DNA of 64,000 nt, from positions 434,001-498,000 of the forward strand of contig JAMSLZ010000018.1 of assembly GCA_026027325.1 (NCBI GenBank). The letters run 5' to 3'. The notes under the pieces were generated by a model, which ran no database searches, had not been told where the DNA came from, and saw nothing but the letters and a program-made list of their open reading frames with translations. The DNA is from Actinomucor elegans. Its lineage: Eukaryota; Mucoromycota; Mucoromycetes; Mucorales; Mucoraceae. Of the stretch, positions 28,475-40,580 are shown one piece after another. Each line of letters opens with the position of its first letter. Position 1 is the first letter of the stretch. Position numbers and translations under genes: made by a program.

Positions 28475-30556
28475 TAATATAATGTTAATAATAAAAGCAG
28501 TTTATCTTGGATTCATAGTGAAGGCTTTTAAAAACATGTAACGGCTGAAAATTCTAGAATACAAATACTTTTTGATTGATCCTATAGGTATGCCAAGTGT
28601 TACATTTGAGCAATTGTCTAATGTAACAGAAACTCTATAATCAACGTTTGATCGGAGATAGAGGATAGAAAAAAGTGCCTGCAAACTAGGTATGCATAAC
28701 GTTAATAGAGTTTATACAATGTTCTTTATTAGCGTGTTACTATTAATATATACAGGTCGTCATGTGCAATAGTTCACATAAATATAATCCAATATTATTC
28801 ATTACACAATATATGCTATGTATCCGATATTATGGTATACAATTAGTTAACTAGTGTAGTATGCGGTACTAGATATCGCGATTTCTCTGTCCATTACATT
28901 TACTGACGCAATATCTATTGTATTATGATGTTTTCTTGATTTATAATGAGCAAGCCTGATCCATACTCACCTGGACAGTCAGTTCAACATAGTATCTGAT
29001 GCAATGGATTAAAATACACTAGTACCTAGGTATATGATACATTTATATCTAGATTTACTGAATACATATTCAAATCTGATATACCCAATATACACCATGT
29101 ATATGGTCGCTTTTTATCTATAATGATAATCATTCTATGCTTCCGCTTGTAAGAATTTTAAAGTGGATATTAAACTTAGCTAAAGGCAAGAGTAGAACGC
29201 CAAGTAACATTATAGAAGCATTTAATATAACCTGTAGAACGAAATCATTGAGGAATGTTACTCTTCCTTTCGAAAACCATTGTTTCCAGGTAGATATCAT
29301 TAACTCTCCATCCACTGATAGTTTGTTGACAAAGAAATATTTTGACTTTATATATATATATATATATTCCCTTTACTTTACAGGAATAAAGCATATGTTT
29401 CATATGCAACAAAATATAACTATCAATGCTACTAATGTTTATTTAAAAGGGCAGTACACTTGGTATCTTGGTATATCGCAGAGATTGTTATATATTTGTT
29501 CACCTCTGTACCATCTTTATATCATTCATCTAATGTATATACGTTGATCTAGATTGACATGTTCTTTGTTTGAAGCCTTGATTTAAGATTGACTAGACAG
29601 TGTTTGGCCTACACCACCGGACCGAAATATGAAACATCAACTTCATTGGTTGGCAGCCATAGCACCCAACAGAATCTTTTATTATTATTATTATTATTAT
29701 TATTAAGCTAGCTTTCATGACAATATTGTTATCTAAACAGGACGTACAACTCCGACTCTATAAATTTTTTGCTCATTTTCTATAGAATATCAATCAAGAG
29801 AAATTCTAAAGTTCTATAATCTTAATTCATATTACCAGCGCCTACTCTTCGTTTTCTAGATTATTGTATTTGTTCTTAATAGACAAAATGATCCAAAAAA
29901 ATAGAAATTGCAGTCATAAAAAAAACGCTCAAGTTTTGAAATAATAGTAATAAAAAAAGAGAGATGTTATTAAGCCGTTTGGAAGGCCTAGATTAACTGT
30001 TTCGTCAACTTTTCGAATAAATTCGACCATATGCGAGCCTTTGTTTTAGATGGTAACACAACCACTGTCAATTGTGTACAAGTTTGCATCACTCTGAGCT
30101 TGCCATTCGTGCTACCGCGAGCCATTACCTATTACTACATTTGTTTTAGCACAATAAGTTAAGCATATTGAGCTCATGATTACGCATAACTGATGATAAT
30201 ATTTCAAAGGAATAATAGCGGGGAAAATGGCGCACGTTTTTTTCACTTAAGGTTAAGCTTATAGTATACATTTGGCATGGCCCTCTTCCCAGTAATGATT
30301 ATGTTATTCAACCATCACTGAGACGCTACTTACCTATTAGCATGGTACTTATTGTGTCGATCACTGACCCTATAGCTTCACGTTTTAAGTCTCTTAGTAT
30401 TTGTCCGACACCGCATTGACTCAAAAAGAATAATTATTACAAGAAGAAAAAACTTTATTTCAGATATCTGGAACAAAGTAATACAAGACATAATGATATT
30501 ATTACAAAATAAAAAGCATGTACAGAAATGAATGAATAATATGTATACGATATAAT
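28475..30556. other. Gene-free region
   Basis: Nothing coding is supported. The 136-residue frame at 29137-29547 includes a TA microsatellite and has no domain. Simple repeats occur at about 29349-29368 (TA) and 29679-29704 (ATT). Partial matches to the dispersed repeat are at about 28590-28620 and 28980-29015. Confidence 0.6.
29679..29704. repeat. ATT microsatellite
   Basis: About eight ATT/TTA units in the gene-free stretch. Confidence 0.8.
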
Positions 30557-31873
30557 CTAAAGAATAGCAGATTGGGTTTTTTTGGCTCTTCTTTTTCGAA
30601 GAGTGCCATTGGCTACCTTTTCTTGGCGTGTTACGCGTCGAGACCTCAACTCAGCATGACGATTACGATAAGAATCCACAGCTCGTTGAATAAGACCTCG
30701 ACGGCCACAGAGTTGTTCTTGATTCAGCCAGCATAGTTCCCAGCCTAATTTGTTGCAGCTGGTTTCATATTCCCAGCGATTACCATCATAATGTTCTCTT
30801 GATACATTAGCCCTTGGATATATCTGATAATCAAATTTTATTAGGCTAATTCCTAACGTAATCCACTAATAATTACTTACAGCATTCGGAACACGGAAAT
30901 CTAGAGGAATATCTTCCAAATTGACGCTTTCAATATCCGTACGCACTGTGTATTCTTTAACAAGACGATCATGAGAATAAAGAAACGTAATGTGCTCAAT
31001 ACCATCAATCATTCTCGATACTGGTTCATGAGCTGACAAAGATACAACGGAGGCGACCGAAGGATGAGAAGAAGCTCTTCGGCGATATGTTCTTGTAGAT
31101 GCTGAATGGCTATCGCTTGACCTTCGACGGCAAGCGCTACGACTCTTTGTTGGTGTAGATATAGAACTTGCCATTGGATTTGAAGAAAGATGACTGACTA
31201 AATGCTGTTGTGATAAATACTGAGCTGAAGGAGGGGGCGTAGATACATTGCTATGCGGTGAGTTGCTACTGGAAGCAAAGGACGAAACCGTAGCAGATGT
31301 AGGCGGCGTGATCTCCCGAGAAACTTGCTTCAGAATTGTATTTGAGTAAAAGTCGTTAAAGTCGGCTGTCGTAGACAACGGTTCGGTAGTAAAGCCAAAC
31401 GAGTTTGGATGATGTTTGGATGTGCTATTGGTATCGAAAGGTGGTGTAAGAGGAAGTTTGAAAGGCTGTGGCTGTTCATTTTGGTGTGATAGAGAAAATT
31501 CTTGATGCTCCTGTTTGACCGGGACATTGTTCATAGCCCATTCCTCTTTGATGGTAGGAGGAACTTGGATATTATTATTCCAAGATCCGAGTAAGTTATC
31601 AAAAGAAGATATGAGCGAGTTGGAAAGAGGATTGCTACTATTTTGTGGGTTATGATCAACCTGCCAAATAAGACTAGATATGTCAAGGTCGGTGGGACCC
31701 AGCACATTTACCAAATCGACGGGCTCATCGTTACTGCTGCTAGCAACCGTGGAAGGCCAAGAGAGCATAGACGCATCATTTGAGTTATGTTCTCGTTTAG
31801 GCGAACAATTACTATCATCAAACGAGGTTGCAAACAGTTGATCAGAGACTGCATCAAGATATATGTTATTCAT
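30557..31873 (-). CDS. Fungal nuclear regulator-like protein with conserved C-terminal domain
   Basis: Two exons (31873-30881 and 30823-30557) give 419 residues. The first 280 residues are disordered and rich in Ser, Asn, Gln and Pro. A short basic stretch (SRSACRRRSSDSHS) precedes a conserved C-terminal part: GIEHITFLYSHDRLVKEYTV, then RVPNAIYPRANVSRE, then GNRWEYETSCNKLGWELCWLN. I recognise this domain as a conserved uncharacterised fungal one (DUF8032-like, from memory). The tail is strongly basic (RRVTRQEKVANGTLRKRRAKK), like a nuclear localisation signal. I chose Met at 31873 because the extension to 31996 is Phe/Tyr/His-rich and reads like leader sequence. A role in transcription is inferred from composition. 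Confidence 0.78.
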
Positions 31874-32476
31874 ATTGTTTAATAAACTCTTGGTGGCAAT
31901 ATGCAAAAAAAAAGTCAAATAATAGAAGGAAGAAAGAGCTCCATACTCAAATACCGAACTAACCTTTAAATGATTTGTTGGATGAACCGTGTGCAAAAGT
32001 AGTGAGACAGAAGCCTACATCGAATGGCGCTTGAAATTTCGATTAACAAAAAGAGTATCTAAAACATGTTTTACGAATCTGGTAGAACCTATTCTTCTTT
32101 TTATTTTTATATATATGATGATGCCTTGAAAAATAAATATTTGAATTGGGATTAAAGAACATCATCAAGAAACATAACACCCATTTCATACCATTATAGA
32201 AATGACATGTTCTATGCAAAACTGACTAACGATTATTTAACACTACCATACAAGGTGGCACCACTGGGTTTGCACCACTGCCAAAGTCGTACGGCTAAAC
32301 TCAGATTCATTTCCGAGTCGGCCTTCAACGTGTTTCTTTCATCGTTTCAATTGAAGAGGTTTCTACTGACGAATGGATGTTATGATTAATAGCAAACATT
32401 TAATGACTTTAAGCAAATCATCGCACCCCATCACTATTATAATGCTTCTATATTTAGTACCCTTCACACCAGATGT

Positions 32477-32500
32477 AAAAAAAAAAAAAAAAAAAAAAAA
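32477..32500. repeat. Poly(A) run
   Basis: An uninterrupted run of 24 A. It could be the tail of an old retroposed sequence, but the preceding bases show no recognisable element. Confidence 0.7.
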
Positions 32501-33036
32501 TCGCTAACTCAATAGTTCTTTGAGACAACTTAAAAGACTAAGCTAAATTTCAAGCTTCAATGATCACCCAGAATACTTGCTACATAGTCCGACTAGAACA
32601 ACATATAAAGTGTTTGATCACAAACACGATATAAATAGGTTTATCCGTGGTATCTAAAACATATGTCATCATCGATTCTTATTCAAAGATTTGAAGATTA
32701 TCAAAGCGTAAGACGGAAGATGAAAAAAGATGGGCCGGTCTTAAAAATAAGCGGTCACTCTTATAAATATCATTGTTAATTTAATGCAGAGGCATTTCAA
32801 TTAAGCAAAATAAAGAGACAAATAGTCGGAAAACTGTACAACAGTGTTTCTGTACAGAAGAACCTAATGCAGAAAACGTTATTGGAGTAGTTCTGAGAGT
32901 TTACCAGATGCAATAACCCGTTGGAAGCATGGCGTACAATAGATTCGGCATTGGATCATTATCCGAAAGACCTGATTCCTAAATAATGTGCTGTAGTAGT
33001 GTATTTAATTTACAGCAAAGTTATTAACAAGTATAG

Positions 33037-33058
33037 TATATATATATATATATATATA
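33037..33058. repeat. TA microsatellite
   Basis: About eleven TA units. Confidence 0.8.
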
Positions 33059-33240
33059 ATGCTGTAATTCAGTTTTAAGTTGCAACAACTCTTTTGAGCC
33101 ATTTGACGCTAATCAGATGCATATTAAATGGAGAACAGTTGGCAGATTTATAGATCATTAAACCTATATTGAAGAAATTGCATTTAGTTTACGGTCGGTC
33201 GACATTGTATTTTGGCTAATATTAATTTCAATACATAGAA

Positions 33241-33299
33241 TGCTTGATTATGAATGTGTACTAGCCATTAGATGCAATATAGAATTGAGATCAGTCGAT
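33241..33299 (-). repeat. Dispersed repeat copy 4 (reverse orientation)
   Basis: On the minus strand: ATCGACTGATCTCAATTC, then ATATTGCATCTAATGGC, then ACACATTCATAATC. The block order equals that of copy 3. Confidence 0.45.
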
Positions 33300-34466
33300 A
33301 AATATGAAACCATTAAAAAGGGATAATTTCTGAAAAAAAAAGGCGTTATACTCTTAGACTCCAATTTCTCACCTAAAAACTGTTTTTATAAAGTTTGCAG
33401 AAGATACCTCAAAACATGGACCATAGGTAACTTGGGTTCAATACTTTTGCGAGTATTCACTCGTATTTTTGTTTGATTTTATTATATAAAGAAAATACTC
33501 GAGTTATGACTATATTTCTTAACGATCCAAAAACCAGTTTTTTTTTTATCAATGATAGCTTGCTTATATGAGGCATTATCAAACGATTGATGCATTGCTC
33601 AATGCATCATTCAATTTTACTACATGAAATTTATTAAGGTTCCGTTTGTATATCAAACTTTTTTAGTGAGCTTCCGTTCCCGATTCCTAAATCATTGACA
33701 GCCAATAAAAATGAGAAAGCTTCATAGTAATGGGATCTATTTGGATCAGTTTTCAACCATATTATAAACATTTCAGATGCATTATTTCCAATGCAATTAT
33801 AGCTAGTGCCTCTTCAAATATTGTTTTGTATTTTTTTTTTCACGTATTGTCCTATATATAAAACAAAATCGACATGTATTATTGAATAGTTGATAATTGA
33901 TTTCATTGGATTATAATGATTGAGCATGAATAGTAATAATTACTAGTTAAAACTCCGGTATTCCTATTTTCTCAATCACATCTTTGAAAAAAGGATAGAT
34001 GCTCATGTTTGGGGCTGGTCATATCACATATATCATGGACGTACTACAAATACACTAGCTATTAGATGATATGCGACTCATTAATTTCATTGGTCTCGAT
34101 GTCTTAGAAAGTAATGCTAAAAATTAAAGAAAAAGCTTGATATATATATTTTGAATTCCTTTCATAGTAAACTATTGCGCATATGTAGGACATATTCTAA
34201 TGAAGATTGTGTAGAATCAAGAGATTCTTTGAAAAGACAAATGGTAGAAGTTTCTTTCAGCGCATTGGACTAACTATAAAAAGAAAAATGCAGTTTCTGA
34301 ATATTTGGAAATGCAATCATAACTCAAGTATTTGGCAAACAATAAAATCAGAAAACTGCTATTATTAATATTATGGTATTAATGGATAGTGTTTAATAAT
34401 AATAAAAAAAATAACCACCAAAGAGACTGTTCTTGGGATTTTTCAAAAATTAGATTATTAATAAAT

Positions 34467-34518
34467 CTTTTGACAGATTTCAGTTTAATGACGCATTTGA
34501 TGACTGGTAGATGATCAG
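34467..34518 (+). repeat. Dispersed repeat copy 5
   Basis: Carries CTTTTGACAGATTTCAGTTT, then AATGACGCATTTGATGAC, then GGTAGATGATC. The right block is degenerate. Confidence 0.4.
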
Positions 34519-34642
34519 TTTAAATTATTTCAATTAACTTAACTTGCTATCTGAATGAATTACTAACAATATACTCTACTTCGGTAACTGATTATAAAGT
34601 AAAGCTTTTCTAACATCTTGATTTAAATTTTGGTAGATTTCT

Positions 34643-34710
34643 TAATCGATCCCGGGAAAATGTTGCATCTGATTAAATCATTTGTAAAATGATCTGCGTA
34701 GATCTATTAG
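34643..34710 (+). repeat. Dispersed repeat copy 6
   Basis: Carries TTAATCGATCCCGGGAAAAT, then GTTGCATCTGATTAA, then CATTTGTAAAATGATCTGC. It is one of the best copies of the left block, which is shared with the copies at 47447 and 52881. Confidence 0.5.
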
Positions 34711-34809
34711 AACTATTGTTTAAGTACAGTCAATCAATATTGTTTACTTATTAATAGTTAACCTATAAACGACATACATTTCAAACTATCAAGGTCTAAT
34801 GATCAATCG

Positions 34810-34860
34810 ATTTCTGGATCGATCTCAGTTTAAAGTCGCATTTGGCTGTAGTCTAAGCTT
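34810..34860 (+). repeat. Dispersed repeat copy 7
   Basis: Carries TGGATCGATCTCAGTTTAA, then AGTCGCATTTGGCTGTAG. The right block is lost. Confidence 0.4.
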
Positions 34861-36413
34861 AGAAAGAACTACTGTATCTATTAGTATATCTTTATTAAAG
34901 AGTAGCTTTTAGTAAATATCATATTTGTATTGGAGATTATTATGCAGATTTAAGAGTAAAACGATTAATATGGATAGGACTCTTTGTACTTGTTATTACA
35001 AGATGTGACACTTCATGGCAAGTGCAAGATAGGTTTTTGTATCCTTTGATTTGTTTAGTGGCTTCAAAAATAAGCTATATTCATGCATATAATAGTTTTC
35101 TTTGTGCTATCGGTTACTCCATGTGATCTTTTGAGCAATAATGATAATGCCTATCCCTCCCTCTATTTATATTCGTGGATATGTCACTTTTCTTCCCTTT
35201 TTTATTATTATTATCAACAACTAAGATATTGATTTGATGGAGTTGAATGATTTAAAACAAGAAGACATGAAATTTATTAACTTATTAGTAACAGTAAACC
35301 CACCTTCGTTCCAAAGAAAAAAGATCGACTTAACGGTCGTTTTGATGTAATAACTAAGAACTCCAGTCACTAATAATATCAATCTGAAAAAATTGACATC
35401 GGACGACGCGTCCAAATACGCACCTCTTCGAATCCTAGCGCAAAAGAAAGCGGCTTAACTCATTCAAGCCATGAAGTGCTTGAATGGTTTAAATGTGGTT
35501 TCAGAAATATGTTTCCTAATTCATCTATGTTGTATATATTTCAAAGCGCACACTTGTCATTTTGTTGCATTTTTGTACTTTTGAAAAACCGCAGTTGAAT
35601 AAATATCAATATCTTCTTGATATTTTTGAACGTAACGCAAGATTGTCTTCACAAGTAAATTCTGTACAAACCCTGCTTGCGTTTCGACGCTAAAACAATA
35701 TACGAGTTAACCGAGTCGTTTAGGCTGATGTACTACGATTAGATAATATGTCGGGATACTTGAAATTGAGGACGTGCGCATAACATTTGAATCTAGAATT
35801 TTAATTAACTTTGCAATAAATCCGCTTGTCTATTAAATTTGCCAAGTGATCATAATTATAGTACGCGCGCTTGGAACCGAAGACGATATCTCGCTATTAA
35901 TAGCAGAGAGACTGAAGTTTACATACAAACTCAGTCGAGCTGTTTGTTTGCAGAGCCACAGTATAAAACTCTAACTTTATTAAGGATTTGCGCTCATCTT
36001 TTGGGATTTATACGATTACGAAGCAATTTAAATAGACATTGAACCACACTACTCGGATTTAAAACGATAACTGAATATAATAAAAGATACTGCCTATAGA
36101 TCTTCTTGCAAATCTTTATTCGCTTAATAGTTATTTCGTTTAAATTATCTGAATGTGCGTTTAATCATAAATACTCAGCTTGACTTTATGATAATCGTGT
36201 AACATTGCATACCTTGTGCACTCTAAATGAAAAAGCCCATGTTTAGCAAGGTTTGATAATTGTTTTTCTAAATTGTACATATTAGTTATTTATAGGCGAG
36301 CTTTCAGTCTGTAATAGGTATTATTGTACAAAGCAGGAATAACATTTACGCCGCATGGTATGATGGCCTACAGAGATTACAGACGCTTTCTACTTGATGC
36401 CTAATATATACCA

Positions 36414-36436
36414 ATATATATATATATATATATATA
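36414..36436. repeat. TA microsatellite
   Basis: About eleven TA units. Confidence 0.8.
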
Positions 36437-37166
36437 ATGCAAAAGCACTAAATACGCCCTTTCGTGTTAAGTTAAGAATAGGTTCATTATCAAAGAGTAC
36501 TCTTCTCAAGACATATGATTCAGTAATGCAATATAGCAATAAGGCAGTAATGATCTCTCCTCGTGTAGAGAACATTATCGTTGATTTAAAAGCAGTTGAA
36601 GCGTTTCTGTCGGGCCAAACATTTGAAGGAACAGTTCCGATATAATACGCTTTATTTTTACTTGATCTTCACTACCTTATCAATGGGCTTAGTCAGAGCC
36701 CGTTTTTGCTAGATAATGCCAAGTATTTCGGCTTTGATAAACAGTGCAAGAAAGTAAATAAAATGAAAATCAGCTAATACAAGTAACACAGCGTTAGTTG
36801 TTTTGTATAAAGAAAACATCGTGCAGAAAGAAGTGAAACGATGTACCTTAACATTATGTCAGCCCTTGTCATGTACCTGATCAATTGATCACAAACGCTT
36901 CATAAAACGCGAGGATTAAAGCTTAATCATATTATGAAAGGCGCGTTTCATTATATGATTTATGGCTTTCCGTCTTTTTCGAATGAAGATCTCTTCGTAC
37001 AAAGTAATAGCCATCATGGAAGTGATTATTGTTCCTCGTTCTTGTTACTAGGTTTGGGCAGATTATCAGAATAAGGTAAGACTCTTTTATGGAATAATTA
37101 TAGGAAAAGAGAAAACTAGTAGCACAAGCTAAATTGTAAGCTCAAATCCCGCTTCAAATCCATCAT

Positions 37167-37174
37167 TATAAAAA
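37167..37174 (+). promoter_or_regulatory. TATA box of the chitin deacetylase gene
   Basis: TATAAAAA lies 112 bases before the ATG and is followed by a pyrimidine-rich tract (37196-37212), a common arrangement for strongly expressed fungal genes. Confidence 0.55.
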
Positions 37175-37278
37175 GACAAATGCACTTTACTACATCTCTT
37201 TTTTTTTTTCTTCAAAGAAACAACTTAATTCATTCACCCATATACATTCATTCACTCATTAGACCCATTTAAACTATT

Positions 37279-38687
37279 ATGTACATTAAAATCTCTGCTG
37301 TTACAGTAGCTATTCTTCAAGTCGCCGGCTTTGCTCAAGCTGCCGCTAGCTCCAAGACTAGCTCTGCCTCTGCTTCTACCGCAAGCAAATTGGCGAAGCC
37401 TCAAGATTACTGGAAGAGCTTCAAGTCTTTAGTTGATCCTAATAACATCACTATTGCCAGCATTCCTCAAACTACTTCCAATGACCCTGCTACTGAATGT
37501 ACTTGGTACCAACCCCCTTCTAACTTTGTTTATAACGAAAAGGAATGGCCCACCCTTTGGGAAACCGCTACCTCTAATGGTATGACTGAGACTGCTGAAT
37601 TCAAGGCTCTTTACAATTCCATTGATTGGTCCAAGGCACCCAATATCACTGTTCGCAAGTTGGGCTCTGATGGTGCTGTCATTATGGACGGCTACAATGA
37701 AGGTACTGATCCTGATTGTTGGTGGTCTGCTACTACTTGTACCAAGCCCAAGCTTGAAGGTGTCAATGAAGATATTTACACTTGTCCTGAACCTGAAACA
37801 TGGGGTCTTACTTATGATGATGGCCCCAACTGTTCTCACAATGCTTTCTACGATTACCTTGAAGCTGAAAAGATCAAGGCTACCATGTTCTATATTGGTT
37901 CTAACGTCGTCAACTGGCCCTACGGTGCTCAACGTGGTCAAAAGGCTGGCCATCATATTGCTGATCACACCTGGTCTCATCAATTGATGACTACGCTTAC
38001 CAACACCGAAGTTTTGGCTGAACTCTACTACACTCAAAAGGCTATCAAGATGGTTACTGGTGTTACTCCTATTCACTGGCGTCCTGTAAGTATAGTAATT
38101 CCAATCTCATCTCTAGTTATACTAATAGCGCGCTTTTTTTTTTCTAGGCTTTCGGTGATGTTGATGACCGTGTTCGTTGGATTGCCACTCAACTTGGATT
38201 AACTACTATTCTTTGGGATCTTGACACTGATGATTGGGCTGCTGGTACTTCTGAAACTTTGGACACTGTCAAGAAGACTTATGAAGACTATATTGAAATG
38301 GGTGTCAACGGTACTTTCAAGAACAGCGGTCAAATTACTTTGACTCACGAAATTGATAACACTACCATGGCCCTTGCTATGGAATTCTTGCCCAAGATCC
38401 GTGCTGCTTACAAGAATGTTATTGACGTTGCTACCTGTATGAACATTACTAATCCTTACCATGAAGATACTGTTACTTTCCCAGTATTCGGTGCCGCTGC
38501 TGCCAACACTACTGCTAGCACTCCTGCCGCTGCTGCTTCTGGTGCTGCTTCTGCTGCCGCTGCTAGTGGTTCTACTGCTTCCTCTGCCTCTGCCGTTGTC
38601 AAGGGTGCCAGTACCTCAGCTGGTGTTCAAGTCAACCCTAACCATTTGGTCATGGCTGCTTTTGCTATTGCAGCTTACGTTTTCTAG
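37279..38687 (+). CDS. Chitin deacetylase, secreted and probably GPI-anchored
   Basis: Two exons (37279-38085 and 38148-38687; 62-nt intron) give 448 residues. A signal peptide covers about residues 1-22. The family 4 carbohydrate esterase motifs are present in order: TYDDGP with Asp180-Asp181, HTWSH with His230 and His234, RPAFGDVDDRVR, DLDTDDW, and LTHEID with the general-acid His. Together these give the base, the metal ligands (Asp-His-His) and the acid. The enzyme deacetylates nascent chitin to chitosan, a main component of mucoralean walls. The C-terminus is a Ser/Ala-rich stretch followed by a hydrophobic end (LVMAAFAIAAYVF), typical of a GPI signal. N-glycosylation sites (NIT, NTT) are frequent. 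Codons are strongly biased, so the gene is probably highly expressed; this also explains a long antisense open frame. Confidence 0.93.
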
Positions 38688-40580
38688 ATTCATTCATAGC
38701 ATCTGCCTCAACTACTACATCCCACTTTTTGTAATAAACTATGGCTTTTATATACTGAAAGCAAAACATCTCTTTCAATTATTTATTAAAAACTAAATTC
38801 ACTGCATAAAACATTATTTATAAGTGTAAAGAGCTTTATAGTAGCTTAACCATGTATGTATAAATACTTATTGCTAGACAAGAGCAAACTAGATAATCTA
38901 AAGCTCAATAATTTATATGTGCATGATTATAATGTGGCAATGTACTGTGAGCATTACCATTTAATATTATTAATACGCGGGCCCTTTAACTTCATTGACT
39001 GATGATAACTAACAAAACTGGCCACCTTCACTATAGTGTTCCTCGACAAAATCGTTCAAATTATACAATGTGATGCGATTATATACTAGCTAATAAAATG
39101 CCTTTAAGCTATGCAAGTTTATGGAATAAACCGTGCCCTTTTAAATAAGAAACTTTTAACACTAAAAATTTAACTGAAAGAGCTTTATAAAGCACCTCTA
39201 ATATATCAATTTTTATGCTTTCATGTAATATTATTTTCATGAGTATTTATAGAAAGAATCCAACTGGCCTTCATCATCTCTAGTTTCACGATATCTATTA
39301 ATTTTAAGAGTTCCAAAATCATAATATGAAAAAATGTGCATGCTGCGTTATCCCCTCTTCAGATCTTTCGGCCGATTTCGATCCGATCTCGCATCTGTTC
39401 AATACGTAGTATATTCTCAGACTAAGCTGTTGCATTTGGAAAGCCTAGAGATCTATTCCATTTCAATTACTTGTATTCAATATTTTATTCGCATTATATG
39501 ATTTATTACTGTTAATTGAATAAGAGGTGTTCTTTTCCCGTGAAAAGCCTCGATTTAATGATAGGGTTGAAACTAGTATCACTAAATCGAGAACCGATCG
39601 TGCAACACTCACAGTGAATGCGAATCAGAAGGAACTTGTACAAACAAAGTATTCACATATTTATACATGAAACAAGGTGACGTTTTCTATGTCGTACGTA
39701 TGCATGGCCTTTGTTTTTGTCAAAAAATACATAGAGACTGATATTATCCAAAACTCACGAGACCAGAAAAAAGGCAAAACCGGAAAATGGGCTTAATTGC
39801 TGCCGGGAAATTCGGGTGAATCTCGTTGACTGCCGTTAGAGTAAAACCTTGCTTTCCTCACATGCCGCTTGGAATGCATATGTTCGTTGATGATAAATAA
39901 TAACGTATCAAGTAAAAAATCTTGGTTCGTTCCAAGATCTATATATAAGCTGATTCATATGTCAATCTAGTTACACAATGAAAATGAAAAAAAAAGAGTC
40001 ATAATCTTGACCCTGCTTTTCCAGGGCATACGTTTGGCTGACCGATCTTTTCGATGATGGAAGGCTTCTACTAGACACCTAAAGAGTCTAAAGACCGAAA
40101 TCACTATCTTTTCTATTTTTTTTTCTTTTTTTCTTTTTTTTTTTACGCGTCTTTACTAGTATTGCATGAACAAAGGCTGTGAGAAGCATAATGCATTTAT
40201 AATGGTCATATGTAACAGTTGGAAAATCAGATCATATATTTTGTTACTCGCAAACGGCCTAGGCAATATCTATAGCGATTTTAGATTTGAAATAATAAAA
40301 AGGCACCAGTGTTAGCGGTGATTTTATTACCAGGCAAAGGGGATCTTCGAGTTTTCTCCGATAAGCGTCTCTCAGCCAACGGATTCGCGCTCGTGTTAAA
40401 GATATGCTGAGCAGTGGGCTGCTTTGAATGAAAAAGGAAGATTACATTACAGTCACAAAACTCTCTTTTCTCTTTATTTATTCTAGACGATACCCTTTTG
40501 TGTCTCTTAACTTTTATTACTAAAGCTACTTTGTTACCAATTCCGAGACTATACTGACATTATAAGAATATATAACTCAT
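38688..40580. other. Intergenic region
   Basis: No gene is supported in 1.9 kb. An AATAAA at about 38733-38738 is a likely polyadenylation signal for the chitin deacetylase. A degenerate dispersed-repeat match (TTTCGATCCGATCTCGCATC) is at about 39375-39400. T-rich tracts occur at 40118-40143 before the Pho81-like gene. Confidence 0.55.

Larger units (their letters stand above)
31874..37278. other. 5.4 kb gene-free, repeat-rich region
   Basis: This is the largest gap in the window. No frame shows domain character; those at 32207, 35221, 35839 and 36394 are short and AT-driven. It contains an A-run (32477-32500), TA microsatellites (33037-33058 and 36414-36436) and at least four copies of the dispersed repeat (33241-33299, 34467-34518, 34643-34710, 34810-34860). 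A piece at 35400-35460 reads open on the plus strand (ending LAQKKAA) but I could not find in-phase upstream exons. Confidence 0.6.

Noticed and set aside
29137..29547. 136-codon open frame
   Set aside because: It runs through a TA microsatellite (IYIYIY) and shows no domain or splice partners.
30031..30165. Short frame beginning MRAFVLDGN that hints at an alcohol dehydrogenase start
   Set aside because: Only about ten residues are suggestive and the next part does not continue the family; too weak to call a pseudogene.
31874..31996. In-frame extension of the DUF8032-like protein to a Met at 31996
   Set aside because: The added 41 residues are hydrophobic and aromatic, unlike a nuclear protein N-terminus; more likely leader sequence.
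35400..35460. Possible terminal exon reading KLTSDDASKYAPLRI and ending AQKKAA, with a TTCGAATCC box
   Set aside because: No upstream exon joins in phase with a normal intron. The TTCGAATCC resembles a tRNA B box, but the flanking bases do not form a T stem and there is no A box at the right distance.
37429..38076. 215-codon open frame antisense to chitin deacetylase
   Set aside because: It is a by-product of strong codon bias on the sense strand; the sense product has all catalytic motifs and the antisense one has no domain.
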